From contig QJPP01003424.1 of NCBI GenBank assembly GCA_003996215.1, forward strand, positions 1-64,000: DNA of 64,000 nt, in the 5' to 3' direction. Below are positions 1 to 10,572 of this stretch, piece by piece; the stretch's first letter is position 1, and each line of letters begins with the position of its first letter. Both the position numbers and the translations under genes were made by a program. The stretch comes from Jaltomata sinuosa (Eukaryota > Streptophyta > Magnoliopsida > Solanales > Solanaceae). Below the pieces are notes generated by a model that had not been told where the DNA came from, did not search any database, and saw only the letters and a list, made by a program, of their open reading frames with translations.

Positions 1-14
1 CAGGTACGATTTCT

Positions 15-551
15 GTGTGCCATCAGTCTGCTATGGTTTTATTTGATCCTGGATCCACTTGTTCATATGTATCTGCCTACTTTGTGCCTTGTTTGGGGTT
101 GGCTAGTGAGCCATTATCTGTTCCTATTTCTGTTTCGACCCCAGTAGGAGATTCTTTAGTAGTGGATCGGATTGTGAGATCTTGTACGATATCTATTGGT
201 GATTCAGAGACTTGGGGTGATTTGATGATCCTTGATATGCTAGATTTTGATGTGATACTGGGCATGGACTGGTTATCCCCTCACTGTGCAGTTTTGGATT
301 GTTATGCAAAGACCATTACCATAGCTATGCCCGGTGTATCCTCGGTGGTGTGGCAGGGTTCTGTTAGCCATGCACCGTCTGGGATCATCTCTTGTCTTCG
401 AGCTAGGAAGTTGATTTCCCGTGGGTGTTTAGCTTATCTAGCATATGTCCGAGATGCTAGTGCTGACCCTACGTCTCCTGAGTCTGTTCCTGTGATTAGA
501 CACTTCCTTGATGTGTTTCCTACCGACCTTCCAGGCCTTCCACCTGAGTGA
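15..551 (+). pseudogene. pol: T1 aspartic protease region of pol
   Basis: This frame encodes the retroviral-type aspartic protease that would cut the Gag-Pol polyprotein inside the particle. The active-site signature is VLFDPGSTCSYVS near residues 8-20: the gypsy D-S/T-G triad appears as DPGST, as is common in plant chromoviruses. A second protease motif, DVILGMDWLSPH, lies near residues 78-89, matching the ILGMDWL flap-side motif of the family. The frame ends at a TGA at 549-551 exactly in the link to RT; an arginine codon CGA is expected there, so a C-to-T change is the simplest cause. The same frame continues after the stop, so this is one broken gene and not a separate short protein. Confidence 0.85.
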
Positions 552-1418
552 GATATTGATTTTTCTAATGAGTTAGAGCCGGGCACCAGGACTATTTCTA
601 TTTCTCCCTACCGTATGGCTCCGGCTGAGTTGAGGGAGCTTAAGGAGAAGCTCCAGGATCTGTTAGCTATGGGGTTTATTAGACCGAGTGTGTCACCTTG
701 GGGTGCTCCTGTTTTCTTCGTGAAGAAGAAGGATGGGTCGATGCGCATGTGTATTGATTATCGGCAGCTGAATAGGGTGACAGTGAAGAATAGGTATCCG
801 ATGCCGAGGATTGATGACTTGTTTGACCAGCTTCAGGGTTCAGTCATGTTTTAGAAGATTGATTTGAGGTCCGGCTACCATCAGTTGAGGATTAGGGCGG
901 AGGACATCCCTAAGACAGCGTTCAGGACACGTTATGTCCATTATGAGTTCCTGGTGATGTCTTTTGGTTTTTATAATGCCCCTGCAGCCTTTATGAACTT
1001 GATGCACCAAGTTCTTGGCCCATATTTGGACTCATTTATGATAGTTTTTACAGATGACATCTTGGTATACTCGCGTAGTAGACATGAGCATGAGCAGCAC
1101 TTGAGGGTTATACTCCAGACTTTGAGAAATCATCGGCTTTATGCCAAGTTCTCAAAGTGCGATTTTTGGCTTGAGTCAGTTGCATTCCTAGGGCACGTGG
1201 TGTCTAAGGATAGGATTAGGGTTGATCCGGGAAAGATTTTAGCGGTTTGTGAGTGGCCTAGACCTACTATTGTTACTGAGGTTCACAGTTTTATTGGGTT
1301 AGCAGGTTACTACAGATACTTCGTTCAGGGATTTTCTTCCATAGCAGCACCCTTGACTATGCGGACTAGGAAGCATGTCCCATTTCAGTGGTTGGATCAG
1401 TGCGAGCATAACTTTTAG
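552..1418 (+). pseudogene. pol: T1 reverse transcriptase region
   Basis: This is the RNA-dependent DNA polymerase of T1. In order one sees MAPAELRELKEKL at the fingers start, the VFFVKKKDGSMRMCIDYRQL block, a KIDLRSGYHQLRI block, an SFGFYNAPAAF block and the catalytic motif at 1047-1058. The catalytic motif reads FTDD where YIDD, FVDD or FIDD is usual, so the residue before the two aspartates is replaced by threonine. A TAG at 852-854 breaks the palm domain and another TAG at 1416-1418 ends this stretch. Both stops are in the frame of the protease, so they are point changes. The copy cannot give an active enzyme as it stands. Confidence 0.9.
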
Positions 1419-2060
1419 AGGCTTAAGGCCTTATTGACTTCAACTCCAGTTTTGACTTTGCCGATTGAGGGTTAGAGCTTCTCCGTGTATTGTGATGCTT
1501 CTGGGGTTTGTCTTGGTTGTGTGTTGATGCAGAAGGGTTGAGTAATAGCATATGCGTCGAGGCAGCTGAAGGTTCACGAGCGCAACTACCCCACTCATGA
1601 CGTAGAGTTGGCAGCGGTAATTTTTGCGCTTAAGATCTGGAGGCATTACCTATATGGAGTTCACTGTGAGATCTTCACTGATCATCGTAGTCTTCAGTAT
1701 ATCATGAGTCAGCGAGAGCTGAACTCGAGGCAGAGGAGATGGGTTGAGCTACTGAAGGACTATGACTTCACTATTCTGTATCATCCGGGCAAGGCAAATA
1801 TGGTAGCAGATGCCTTGAGCCGGAAGGCAGTTAGCATGGGTAGCCTAGCTTCTCTCTCAGTTTCAGAGCGACCGTTGGCCTTGGACATCCAGTCCTTGGC
1901 TTACCATTTGGTTAGGCTTGACTTGTCGGATCCTAGGAGGGTTCTCGCCAGTGTTGAGGTTCGTTCTACTTTGATTGATCAGATTCAGAGCCGTCAGTTT
2001 GAGGATCTGCAATTGTGTGACCTTCATGATCAGGTTGTTCAGGGTGAGACCAGTTGGGCT
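1419..2060 (+). pseudogene. pol: T1 RNase H region
   Basis: RNase H would degrade the RNA strand during reverse transcription. The visible signatures are VYCDAS with the first catalytic aspartate (about 1486-1503), YASRQLKVHERNYPTHDVELAAV (E in the HDVELA block, about 1551-1619), FTDHRSLQYI (about 1675-1704) and HPGKANMVADALSR (about 1783-1824). In-frame stops occur near 1474 and at 1540. After 1830 the segment is a less conserved linker, SMGSLASLSVSERP onward, leading to the integrase zinc-binding domain. The frame is the same one used by the protease and RT. Confidence 0.85.
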
Positions 2061-3112
2061 ACTCTAGATTCAGATGAGGTTCTGAGGTTTAATAGTCGCC
2101 TTTGTGTTCCGAGGATTAGGGATTTGATTCAGTTGATACTTCATGAGGCACATTGTACTAGATACTCCATTCACCCTGGCACAACAAAGATGTATAGAGA
2201 CTTGAGACAGCTTTACTGGTGGAGTGGTATGAAGCGGGACATAGCGGAGTTCGTATCTCGGTGCTTGAACTGTCAGCAGGTTAAGTTCGAGCACATGAGA
2301 CCTAGTGGTTTGATGCAGCGACTTCCCATTCCCGAGTGGAAGTGGGAAGGGATTACTATGGACTTCATTGTTGGTTTGCCTCGTACTTCTCATAGTTTGA
2401 TTCCATATGGGTGATTGTTGATAGGCTGACTAAGTCAGTATATTTCTTGCCGGTTCAAACTTCTTATGGTGCAGAGAGGTTAGCTCAGATCTACCTTCGT
2501 GAGATTGTTCGGTTGCACGGGGTTCCAGCTTCTATCATTTCAGACCGCGACACTCAGTTCACATCTCAGTTCTGGAGGGCTATTCAGCGAGATTTGGGTA
2601 CAGAGTTTCAGCTTAGTACTGCTTTCCACCCTCAGACAGATGTCCAGTCCGAGAGGACCATTCAGGTTCTGGAGGACATGCTTCGGGCCTGTGTTCTTGA
2701 CTTTGGAGGTTCGTGGGATCAGTTTGTGCCTTTTGCTAAGTTTTCTTATAATAATAGTTTCCATTCGAGCATTGGCATGGCACCTTTTGAGGCCTTGTAT
2801 GGTAGGCATTGCAAATCGCCGATTGGTTGGTTTGATGGTTCTGAATCTAGGCCACAGAGTACAGATTTTCTTCGAGATTCCTTAGACCGAGTTCGAGTGA
2901 TTCAGGATAGACTTTGGGCAGCCCAGAGTAGGCAGAAGAGCTACGCTGATCGTAGACTTTGTGCTTTAGAGTTCAGTGTTGGTGATTCAGTATTCCTCCG
3001 TGTATCGCCCATGAAGGGTGTGATGAGAATTGATAGGCGGGGCAAGCTTAGCCCCAGGTACACTGCCCATTCGAGATTCTCCAAAGGGTTGGTAGTGTTT
3101 CCTATCAGTTAG
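2061..3112 (+). pseudogene. pol: T1 integrase
   Basis: The integrase would join the cDNA ends to host DNA. An HHCC zinc-binding domain is seen: His residues in HEAHCTRYSIHPG and Cys residues in SRCLNCQQVKFEH. The DDE core follows: D in ITMDFIVGLP, D in IISDRDTQFTS, E in VQSERTIQVLED. The block before the glutamate reads HPQTDVQSER, where HPQTDGQSER is typical, so a glycine is replaced by valine. A frameshift of one base near 2392-2410 moves the reading from the pol frame to the frame starting at 2411. A second shift occurs around 3080-3112, in the C-terminal SH3-like region after SVGDSVFLRVSPMKG. Confidence 0.88.
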
Positions 3113-3395
3113 CTTTGCCTCCGATGTTTTCATCTATGCACCCAATTTTCCATGTATCGATGTTGTGGCTGTATGTTCCAGATGAGTCTAATGTGTTGCA
3201 GTGGGAGACGGTTCAGGTGGATGAGAGTTTAGCCTTTGTTGAGGAGCCGATAGCTATTTTGGCCAGAGATGTCAGGAGATTGAGGTCTCGGGAGATCCCG
3301 ATTGTCAAGGTTCAGTGGAGGCATCGTCCAGTCGAGGAGGCTACCTGGGAGCCCGAGAGAGATATGCGGGCTTAGTATCCACAGCTGTTTGAGCC
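3085..3395 (+). pseudogene. pol: T1 integrase C-terminus with chromodomain
   Basis: This tail carries the chromodomain that in chromoviruses steers integration, often to methylated histone H3 in heterochromatin. Visible are HPIFHVSMLWLYVPD, then EEPIAILARDVRRLRS, then IVKVQWRHRPVEEATWEPE. The last block is the typical W-x-x-x-P-x-E-E-A-T-W-E core of the chromodomain. A TAG at 3373-3375 ends it shortly before YPQLFEPSG, which normally closes the protein. The frame differs from the integrase frame upstream because of the shift near 3080-3112. The same block occurs in T3 on the minus strand at 26238-26657. Confidence 0.85.
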
Positions 3396-3419
3396 TTCAG
3401 GTACTCCCTTGTCCTTGAA

Positions 3420-3454
3420 TTTCGAGGATGAAAGTCCTTTTTAGTAGTGGATGA
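3420..3454 (+). promoter_or_regulatory. T1 polypurine-tract region with small inverted repeat
   Basis: A short inverted repeat, tttc-gaggat-gaaa (3420-3433), is followed by tagtagtggatga directly before the LTR. In this family the segment before the 3' LTR is the plus-strand primer site, normally purine-rich; here it has degenerated. A similar hairpin lies at the same place in T3, T5 and T6. Confidence 0.5.
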
Positions 3455-6080
3455 TGTAATGACCCATCCGGTCATTTATGCATTTTCGCCTTTCTTGTAT
3501 CGTTAGAGCTTTTCTGTAGCGGCCCCAAGTCATTGATGGCTTGCTGGGACCGGTGGTTCGGTTCCCTGGCCGTTCGATTGGTCGTTATGATCAATTCCTT
3601 GTTTAGGAGATGAGTATCAAAATCGTGCGATGGTGAATTGCGAACCAAAATTTATGAATTTTATTAACATCGCGCGTATTTGAAAGTATTTTATTTTAAA
3701 GTTGAATGTGGTAAAAGGTTATATTTTTATTGTCTTCCTAAAATATTTTAAAGGTCTATGAAAAATACTTTTGTTATGATATAATTGTGTACGTATTTAT
3801 TTTATAAGGTTTTTATACATTGTAATATTTTAACGGAGATAGTAAATTTAGTTATGTTGAAAATTATTATTATAATATAATAGGTTTTATTTGAAATAAT
3901 TTTCTATCAAATATGACATATTTAAAAAGTTATATTTATTTTATCACGAACATATACAATACCCGTGTATATGAGTACAGAATCAAATATTATGGTGTGA
4001 CACCTCAGCTCCACGTGGGAGTGAGGTAGTACATCAACCATTAGTCATTGCCAAGTGTTTCCCTTCACTAAAATCATTTCAACTTAAAGGCACTTATGAT
4101 CATTTCAACAATTTACAAAATGTTAATTGCTGCCAACATACATATTACTTCTTTCAATGTAATTTTCACTCATCAAATTTGTGCACGTTAATTCGCTATG
4201 CGCTAATGAAGATTTTTGAGGGAAAATTATTTTGACGCAATATTCGGTCAACGAAAGAAAATTTATTATCTACGTCAAATTATTCAAGCCCGAGTTCAAG
4301 TTTAATTTTGTTTTGGAGCTTCTTTTCGGAGAGGTTCGATCTTGTCATCGGACGACAGGTAGGTTATGGTTTAAAATCCCTAGACTTAGCATATATCGGA
4401 TAAAATTGTACTAGCTGGCATCCTTGGGCTGGATTATTAGGTTGGTACCACAGACCTTGACCGCTTTATTCATGTCCGCCTACTTTTGTTCCTCCGTTGC
4501 TTGTAGTACTTGCCGATATGTTTTATTTACCCTTGGGTAAAAGAAGGTAAAATTATAATTTATATCACCAGTTTTACGATTAACGCTAGACTCGGTAGGG
4601 CCGGGGTGCTAGTTGAGTTTTCTTGCTACTTGAGATAATTTTAGCCTCGGTCGGACCGAGCACCTAAGATGACTTTCTACTGTTTAGACCCGATTATGCC
4701 CGGGCACCCTTGGATGTGTTTTTGAGATATTTTCCTACTACTTTAGTCCTGGACAGGGTCTGGACATGCATATTCGAGACTGGGTCTCTATCTTGAAACC
4801 GGACTTGCTTTCGGATGACATGTTTTGATATTGAGTTTTAGTATGGGGTCGGGGACCTCCATGGACCCTGCCATCCGGGCCTGGGGCTTTGGGCTGCATG
4901 TGCCAGAGTAAATGTATATGGTGGAGTAGAGGTATACAGTCAGTGTCCTTCCATGGAACCTCCCTACTGGGCCGGATCGACACCGGAGGAGGTACATACA
5001 CAGATACCATTTCACTTGAGATCTTCATGCATCATATCATTCATTGTTTGAGGTTCCACCTTTGTTTATTGTTTGTTGATTGTACGCTCCGGTTTTATGG
5101 GATTCCGGAGGGTTTGTTTTCACTTGTTTGTGTTCCTCGGTTGTATGGGCGGCCGGGGGACTGTAGGTAGACTCTTGCTATTTACTTACATAATTGTTCC
5201 CTGTTATGGTTAATTATGAAATTGGTTACTGCTAGACTGTTAGTTTCTGGATTTGAGATTGATATAATTAGTTGAGTTTGATTCATGTCTCTGAGCATGC
5301 CTATCATTACTCTTTCTCTCTTCTTCTTACACTTGAGGTTACTGGTATACCGTCCATTTCGTAAACTTATTATGTATACATTGTTATTGGAAGGACCCCA
5401 GGTGCGTTGTTTCTTACTTTCACCTGTGCCTATGGTGTATATATTCGGCTTGCTGGCGTCACATGTGGTTCTGTTGATTTCCCTCTGGGCTAGTTCTTGT
5501 GTACCTTTCATTGATTTCTGTGACTACTTGCTTCTATTCTGTCTGTTACTACGCTTTTATCATATATGTGCCCAGTCGGCCTATAATACCTACTGGATAC
5601 CTTATTCTTCGCATTTGGTGCTCACCCTACCCCCCTGCATCTTTGGGTGCAGATCCTAGCGTGGGCCATCGCCGTTAGATCACTATGATTCTTGCTTGGA
5701 GGTCTGTTGGGGACTACTTTAGACTGAGGGTGAGCTCTTGGCGATCGGACCTTAGCTTTAGTTTATCTTTTGTTTTATGTACTCTATTACCATTCAGAGA
5801 CATCTGTATATATTGTTTTGGATCAATTGCACTCCATGTATGTAGTTCTAGCTCTATACTATGATACTAGGTCTTGGGGTTTGGTTTAGTTTCCATATAT
5901 GAATATATATATTACTGTTATCTATTATCTTCATCTTGTTCCCTTACTTTTGCTCATTAAACTATTCTCCCACTTATTTGTTAGATAGTAGCTCATTACT
6001 AACTGTCCTGGGCTACGGGAATTGGTTCGCAAACTGGGGGGTTGTAGGTGCCCTCATGACAGAGAAATCGGGTCGTGACA
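3455..6080 (+). repeat. T1 3' LTR (2626 bp)
   Basis: The LTR begins TGTAATGACCC and ends GTCGTGACA, giving TG...CA ends shared with T2. Near its left end it carries GTCATTT and GGCCCCAAGTCATT-like blocks, also found in T2, T3 and T4. The 3' part (about 4310-6080) is collinear with those LTRs. The segment from about 3620 to 4190 is AT-rich and does not resemble the promoter-bearing part of the other LTRs. No duplication can be checked because the left end is outside the window; the right flank is AATAG (6081-6085). Small open frames in it have no known homologue. Confidence 0.9.
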
Positions 6081-6081
6081 A

Positions 6082-7125
6082 ATAGCAACCGTAGATATTA
6101 ACAGATATAGGAAAAATTACAAGTTTCTTCATATAGGACTTGTTCAAGTAGCAGTTAAACCACTATATCATTTAGGTCTAGATGTACTTATATGTCTTCT
6201 CCTAAGAGATAATAGATTACTAAATTTTGATGAATCATTATTAGCAGTATTACAAAGTAATTTAGCTAATAGCCCTGTATATCTTAATTTTTATCCCAAT
6301 TTCTCTATAGATATTAATGATCAGAATATTATGGATACATTAATATTAAATGTTAAAACAAAAAATAGGAATAGTAAAATAAATACTAGAGAAATAACCA
6401 TAATATATAGAGTATATTCTACAATAATGAAAACTACGTTAGCCCCTAAGGCTAAATTAGTAAGCAATAAAGGAGTTATCATGCTTATGAAAGCCAATCA
6501 TAATCATAATAAAACATTTATCCCAAAAATAATAAAATGGGATGACGTATTAATAAAAGATAATTGGAACTTTGACTCCATAACGGAGCCAGATATTGAA
6601 GAGGAAAATTCAAGCATTAAGCAGATAGTTTAATTTTTGGATGGTTCTATAGATTTAAAAATTTTAAGATCCCAATCTTTTAGTCATGCTACTTCTAGTA
6701 AAAGAATGTCTTTTCCAAGATCCTCATTTTCGACAATCCAAGAAGAAAAGGAGGTAACTCTTGAAGACATACAGAATAAATTAAAGGGAGTCGATTTTTC
6801 AGAAACAATTCCGAAAGTGGAATACGAACCTAGAATTACCAAGAAACCAACAAGTCCCACTTCTAGTGAAATGCTAGCAGTAAGAGACTCTTTGTGCATG
6901 ATCAGGTCAGATGAAGAATTTGAACCTGTGTTTGAATATTTAGATAAACTCTGGACGGATCCAGAAAATTCCATAAAAAGGGAATGGTATGTCCAAAAAT
7001 ATTCATTAAAGGAAAGAATATCCTTTAGAAAAAATTGGCACACCGATATGAAAAGAATAAGATGTAATATCGAATTTTTTAAATGGTTTGAGTATACTGG
7101 AAAATTAGACGATAAAAGTCAATAA
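6082..7125 (+). pseudogene. Caulimovirid movement-protein-like region
   Basis: The frame is open from the T1 junction and has lost its start to that insertion. The segment around 6120-6200 (FLHIGLVQVAVKPL, then GLDVLICLLLRD) resembles the core of 30K-superfamily movement proteins, which widen plasmodesmata for cell-to-cell spread. A TAA at 6631-6633 interrupts the frame. The same frame then continues to 7125 with a hydrophilic segment (SIDLKILRSQSF, later WTDPENSIKREWY), which I do not recognise as a separate domain. The ORF after the TAA starts at a TTG and not an ATG, so it is best read as the downstream part of the same broken gene. Movement function is inferred from position and partial motifs. 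Confidence 0.65.
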
Positions 7126-8640
7126 AAGGTATACTAAAACTAAGGTGGTTGAATCTATAATTTTCCCATTAGAAGAAATTAGTTTACCCGTAGATGGTAG
7201 AGTTGTTACTGCTACACCCTTTAAACTTGATATATTAGATACTAAAGGTGACCCTACGAATAAAGTTATAAATAGGATAATTTAGCAAAATAATTATACA
7301 AATCAACTACTATATGTGGTCTGCAATTAAATCTTTAAGGCTGATAATAAATCAACCTTTAAAGATAAACCAAGTTCTTCTTATAATCATAAGAATAAGA
7401 AGTTACAAACTCACCCAATATTTAAATTATCAGAATTTTCAAAAGATAAATTCCCAAAATTTCAGGAAAAGTTTAAAATCCCAGATGATCTTATAGAAAA
7501 AATCAACAGAAGATAATGAAAAGACTGATAATGAAATCAACAAGTTAAGTTCTAGATACTCTAATAAAAAGAACTATTATAAAAAACCTTCTTTCCGGAT
7601 ATGTAGTATGAACAAAATAAATTTTTATCTCATACTTCACATTATGGAAGCAAAATTGCTGAATGGAATATTGATGGACTCACGGAACATCATATATACA
7701 ATAAACTGCATGAATTGGGAATGTCCATAACGACATATAGAATGAAAAACATTATGGATAAACAAGCTGCCACATTAATTGTAGAAAAATATATGGGAAC
7801 ATTAAAATATTGGTGGGATAATTATCTCACCGAAGATAATAAATAAAGTGTATTAAATGCTACTACTATTACTCAAGTTATTAAGACTGAACCCACAGTA
7901 CAAACTTCTGAAAATCAAATCTCAGAAGACGCCATCGCTACTTTAATTTATAGCATAGCTAAAAAAATTATAGGGGAATCCCAACTTTTCCAAGATAGAA
8001 GTCTAGAGATATTATCAAATCCATCCTGTCCAAAATTAGATTTTTTATGGTATAAAGATGTCTTCCTCAACCAAGTCATAGTTAGAGAGGACTGTAATCA
8101 TGATTATTGGAAAGAAAAATTTATAAGTTGTTTACCAGCATTATTTGCTGAAAAAGTTAGGATAAAATTAAAAGATAGGTTCGAGGGTAAAATTCCCTAT
8201 AGTCAATTAACTTATGGTGACCTTATAAGCTTTATAAACATCACTGGACTTGAATTATGTACAGACATGAAACTAAAAAATCAACTAAAAAGGGACAGTA
8301 AAATATCACGAAGCGAGCTAGGGAGTTTTTGTCAGGACTTCGGATATGTTAAATTATTCGCCCCTTCAAAAGAAGCATCCATGAAAATGAAAAGAAGAAA
8401 TAAATATTTTAAGAATAAACTGGAAAAACCCCATTATTACAAAAGAAGATTTAAGAAACATAAGACCACTAAAGGTGTTAATAAATCTTATAAAAATAAT
8501 ACTGATAAATGTTGGAACTGTAGAAAGTTTGGTCACCGAACCAGAGGCTGCCGAGTACCTAATAAAAGAAAAGATAAAATAAATACGATAGAAGTTGAAC
8601 AAGAAGTCAAAATTAAATTATATTCTATTCTTGAGGAAAA
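7126..8640 (+). pseudogene. Caulimovirid coat-protein-like region with zinc knuckle
   Basis: Frames shift several times between 7126 and 7850, with stops near 7125, 7285, 7515 and 7845. From about 7660 on, WNIDGLTEHHIYNKLHELGM and YWWDNYLTEDNK resemble the capsid-domain segment of endogenous solanaceous pararetroviruses. A basic stretch (KRRNKYFKNKLEK, then YYKRRFKKHK) comes before a perfect CX2CX4HX4C zinc knuckle, CWNCRKFGHRTRGC, at 8510-8551. That order of basic patch plus knuckle near the end of the coat protein is typical of the family and serves genomic RNA binding. The knuckle belongs to the long frame that starts at 8267. Confidence 0.75.
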
Positions 8641-9726
8641 TGAAAATAGTTCTTCCACTGAGGAGAGCCTTAGTGACGAAGATCAACTTAATATCGCATA
8701 TAGTTCTGACAACATTGTGTCTAGTAATCACTGTGGATGCAGTGGCGCAATTTGGACTTGTGATAGCCTCTCTATAAATGTCATTACTAATAGTAACAAG
8801 GAGATTTCCTTTGAGATGATTGACCATATTGATGATCATGATCTTAAAAGAAAATATTTAATAGAATTAAAAAATATAGTTCTTAATCAACAACCAGAAA
8901 AAAAAACTATTGAACCCTTTAATATGAAAAATAAATTAAATAAATTTAAAGAACAAAGGTCTGACACAACACTACAAGATCTTCAGACTGAATTATTTCA
9001 CGTAAAAAAAGAAGTTAAAGAGGTTAATCAAAGACTTGACAAACTAGAAACAAAATCACTTATTAATAAAAATATAAAATATCGGAAGACTAAGCAAGAA
9101 CCAGCGTCATACAAACCTGGAGAAATGTCAAAATTAGGAAAAGATGAAGAGATAGAGTCGCTAGAAGGAACTCTAGAAACCAAATCAGGAATTAAAACAA
9201 TTGCAATAGTTAAAGCCCAGAGTTACCACACACCTATTACATTAGTCATAAATAAAAATTATACTATTCATAAAATTGCATTATTAGATACAGGAGCATA
9301 TCAAAATTGCATAATTAAAGGAATAATTCCTACTAAATACCTCGAAAAGAGTACTACCCAATCATTCTCCACAACGGGAGAAAGACTCAAGATAAATTAT
9401 AAACTCCATAAGGCACACATATGCAACAATGAAATTTGTTTTATTAATGATTTTGTAATTACCAAGGATATAAATGAAGAAATAATATTAGGTATCCCTT
9501 TTATAACTAAAATAAAACCATATACCGCCACGTTAGATGGTATTCACACCACTATGTTAGGAAATGAAATTATTTTTCCTTATCTAAATAGAATGTCAAA
9601 AGAGGAAAGTGACTTTGTAAAAAATAAAACAATCTTTAGAATAAATCTACTTTCACAACAAATAAACTATTTAAAGGATGAAATTAAGATTAAGATGATT
9701 GAATCATCTTTAAAAAACCCAGAAAT
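8641..9726 (+). pseudogene. Caulimovirid linker and aspartic protease
   Basis: The frame opened at 8267 continues through an acidic serine-rich stretch (SSSTEESLSDEDQ), a likely short coiled coil (about 8985-9055, LFHVKKEVKEVNQRLDKLE) and a pepsin-like retroviral protease. The active site is LLDTGAYQNCI with DTG at 9287-9295, and a second motif EEIILGIPFITKIKPY lies near 9477-9524. The protease would separate coat and polymerase from the polyprotein. T2 enters at 9727. The frame shown after that point to 9778 is LTR sequence and not viral. The other side of the insertion continues the protein in the same frame. Confidence 0.8.
9722..9726 (+). repeat. T2 target-site duplication, left copy (GAAAT)
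   Basis: GAAAT directly precedes the TG of the T2 5' LTR and is repeated at 20269-20273 directly after the CA of its 3' LTR. A 5-bp duplication is the normal product of Ty3/gypsy integration. Confidence 0.95.
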
Positions 9727-10377
9727 TGTAATGACCCTCCCAGTCATTTACACATTTTCACCATTCTTGTACCGTTAAAACTTGTCCGTAGTGGGCCCAA
9801 GGCATTTATGGCTTGCGGGGACCGGTAGGTGCCCGGGCTGTTTGCTTGGTCGTTTTGGTCATTCCTTATTTAAGAGCTTTAGGCTTTTGAATTGGTGAAC
9901 ATGCTCGGAATCGAATTCCGACAGTTTCGTTAGCTCTGGAGCGTGGACTTTGGTGTAGAGGGACCTTTGGTCGGGATCCGAGAGCTTTTCCTCTTGGAAT
10001 TCCCTCTCGTTCTGTGTTTTTAGGCCAGTTAGGCTGGTTTGGTTGACTTTGGACAACATTCAGAGAAGACTGCCTCATATGGAAATTCCATCAGTGTCGT
10101 AAGCTCTAGAATGCTGAGTTTGGGTAAGGTAGGTGGTTGGTTCAGGTCCCGGGTGACCCGGGCTCATTTTGGATGCTCGGTTGGCATTAGCTAGTGTTGA
10201 CTTGGGTCAACATTCTTTTGAAACGAATTCATATGGAAGTTTCATTGATTTCGTTGAGTCCAAATGTCGTTTCCACTCATATTGCATATTTGGTTGGTGA
10301 GTATCGGGTTCCAATTGTTCCCGGAATGCCCCTTAGAAGTTTTAGCTGTTGCTGGTTTTTTTGGTTCTGGTGGCCTT

Positions 10378-10556
10378 CAGCGCTATCGCGCTCCTTTAGC
10401 GCGATAGCGCTGGCCTGTTATTTCCCCTTCAGCGCGATCGCACTCCTCTAGCGCGATTGTGGTAGTATGATTTTTTCCCTTCAACGCGATCGCGCTCCTG
10501 TAGCGCGATAACGCTGGCCTGAGACTTTTTCTTCAGCGCGATAGCGCTGACAAGCG
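10378..10556 (+). repeat. Array of GCGATAGCGC-type palindromes in T2 U3
   Basis: Four related units lie upstream of the TATA-like box. The first is a perfect 14-bp hairpin: arm 10378-10391 (cagcgctatcgcgc), 7-nt loop, arm 10399-10412. Weaker units follow at about 10436-10467 and 10482-10514, and the short palindrome cagcgc-gata-gcgctg lies at about 10536-10551. The place, just 5' of the promoter, fits a U3 enhancer, but function is inferred. A related degenerate patch occurs in the T3 LTR near 25430-25490. Confidence 0.85.
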
Positions 10557-10564
10557 ACTAGCAG

Positions 10565-10572
10565 CTATATAA
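10565..10572 (+). promoter_or_regulatory. TATA-like box of T2 5' LTR
   Basis: CTATATAA follows the palindromic array in the context agcagctatataa. The same context with TATA occurs in T4 (27497-27506) and, on the minus strand, in T3 (25397-25405), which supports it as the LTR promoter core. Confidence 0.6.

Larger units (their letters stand above)
1..6080 (+). mobile_element. T1: Tekay/Del-type Ty3/gypsy chromovirus, 3' part
   Basis: The window opens inside the pol region of a Ty3/gypsy element. Protease, reverse transcriptase, RNase H, integrase and chromodomain follow in that order, then a polypurine-tract region and a complete 3' LTR. The order with integrase after RNase H defines Ty3/gypsy, and the C-terminal chromodomain points to the chromovirus branch. 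Assignment to Tekay/Del rests on recognised motifs, not on a tree. The left LTR and gag lie outside the window. Directly after the LTR, caulimovirid movement-protein frame begins at 6082, so T1 was inserted into that older viral copy. At least five in-frame stops and two frameshifts show the copy is dead. Confidence 0.93.
6081..9726 (+). mobile_element. EPRV-a: endogenous caulimovirid, left segment
   Basis: This is an old integrated copy of a plant pararetrovirus (family Caulimoviridae), interrupted on the left by T1 and on the right by T2. Movement, coat and protease regions follow in order, and the RT region resumes at 20269. The AT-rich composition contrasts with T1 and T2. A solendovirus-like assignment (tobacco vein clearing virus relatives, common as endogenous copies in Solanaceae) is my inference from the layout of the regions and the style of the coat and RT blocks. 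A petuvirus-like relation cannot be excluded. In-frame stops and frameshifts make it non-functional. Confidence 0.85.

Noticed and set aside
8618..8839. Minus-strand ORF within the viral coat-protease frame
   Set aside because: Shadow of the long plus-strand frame; no domain.
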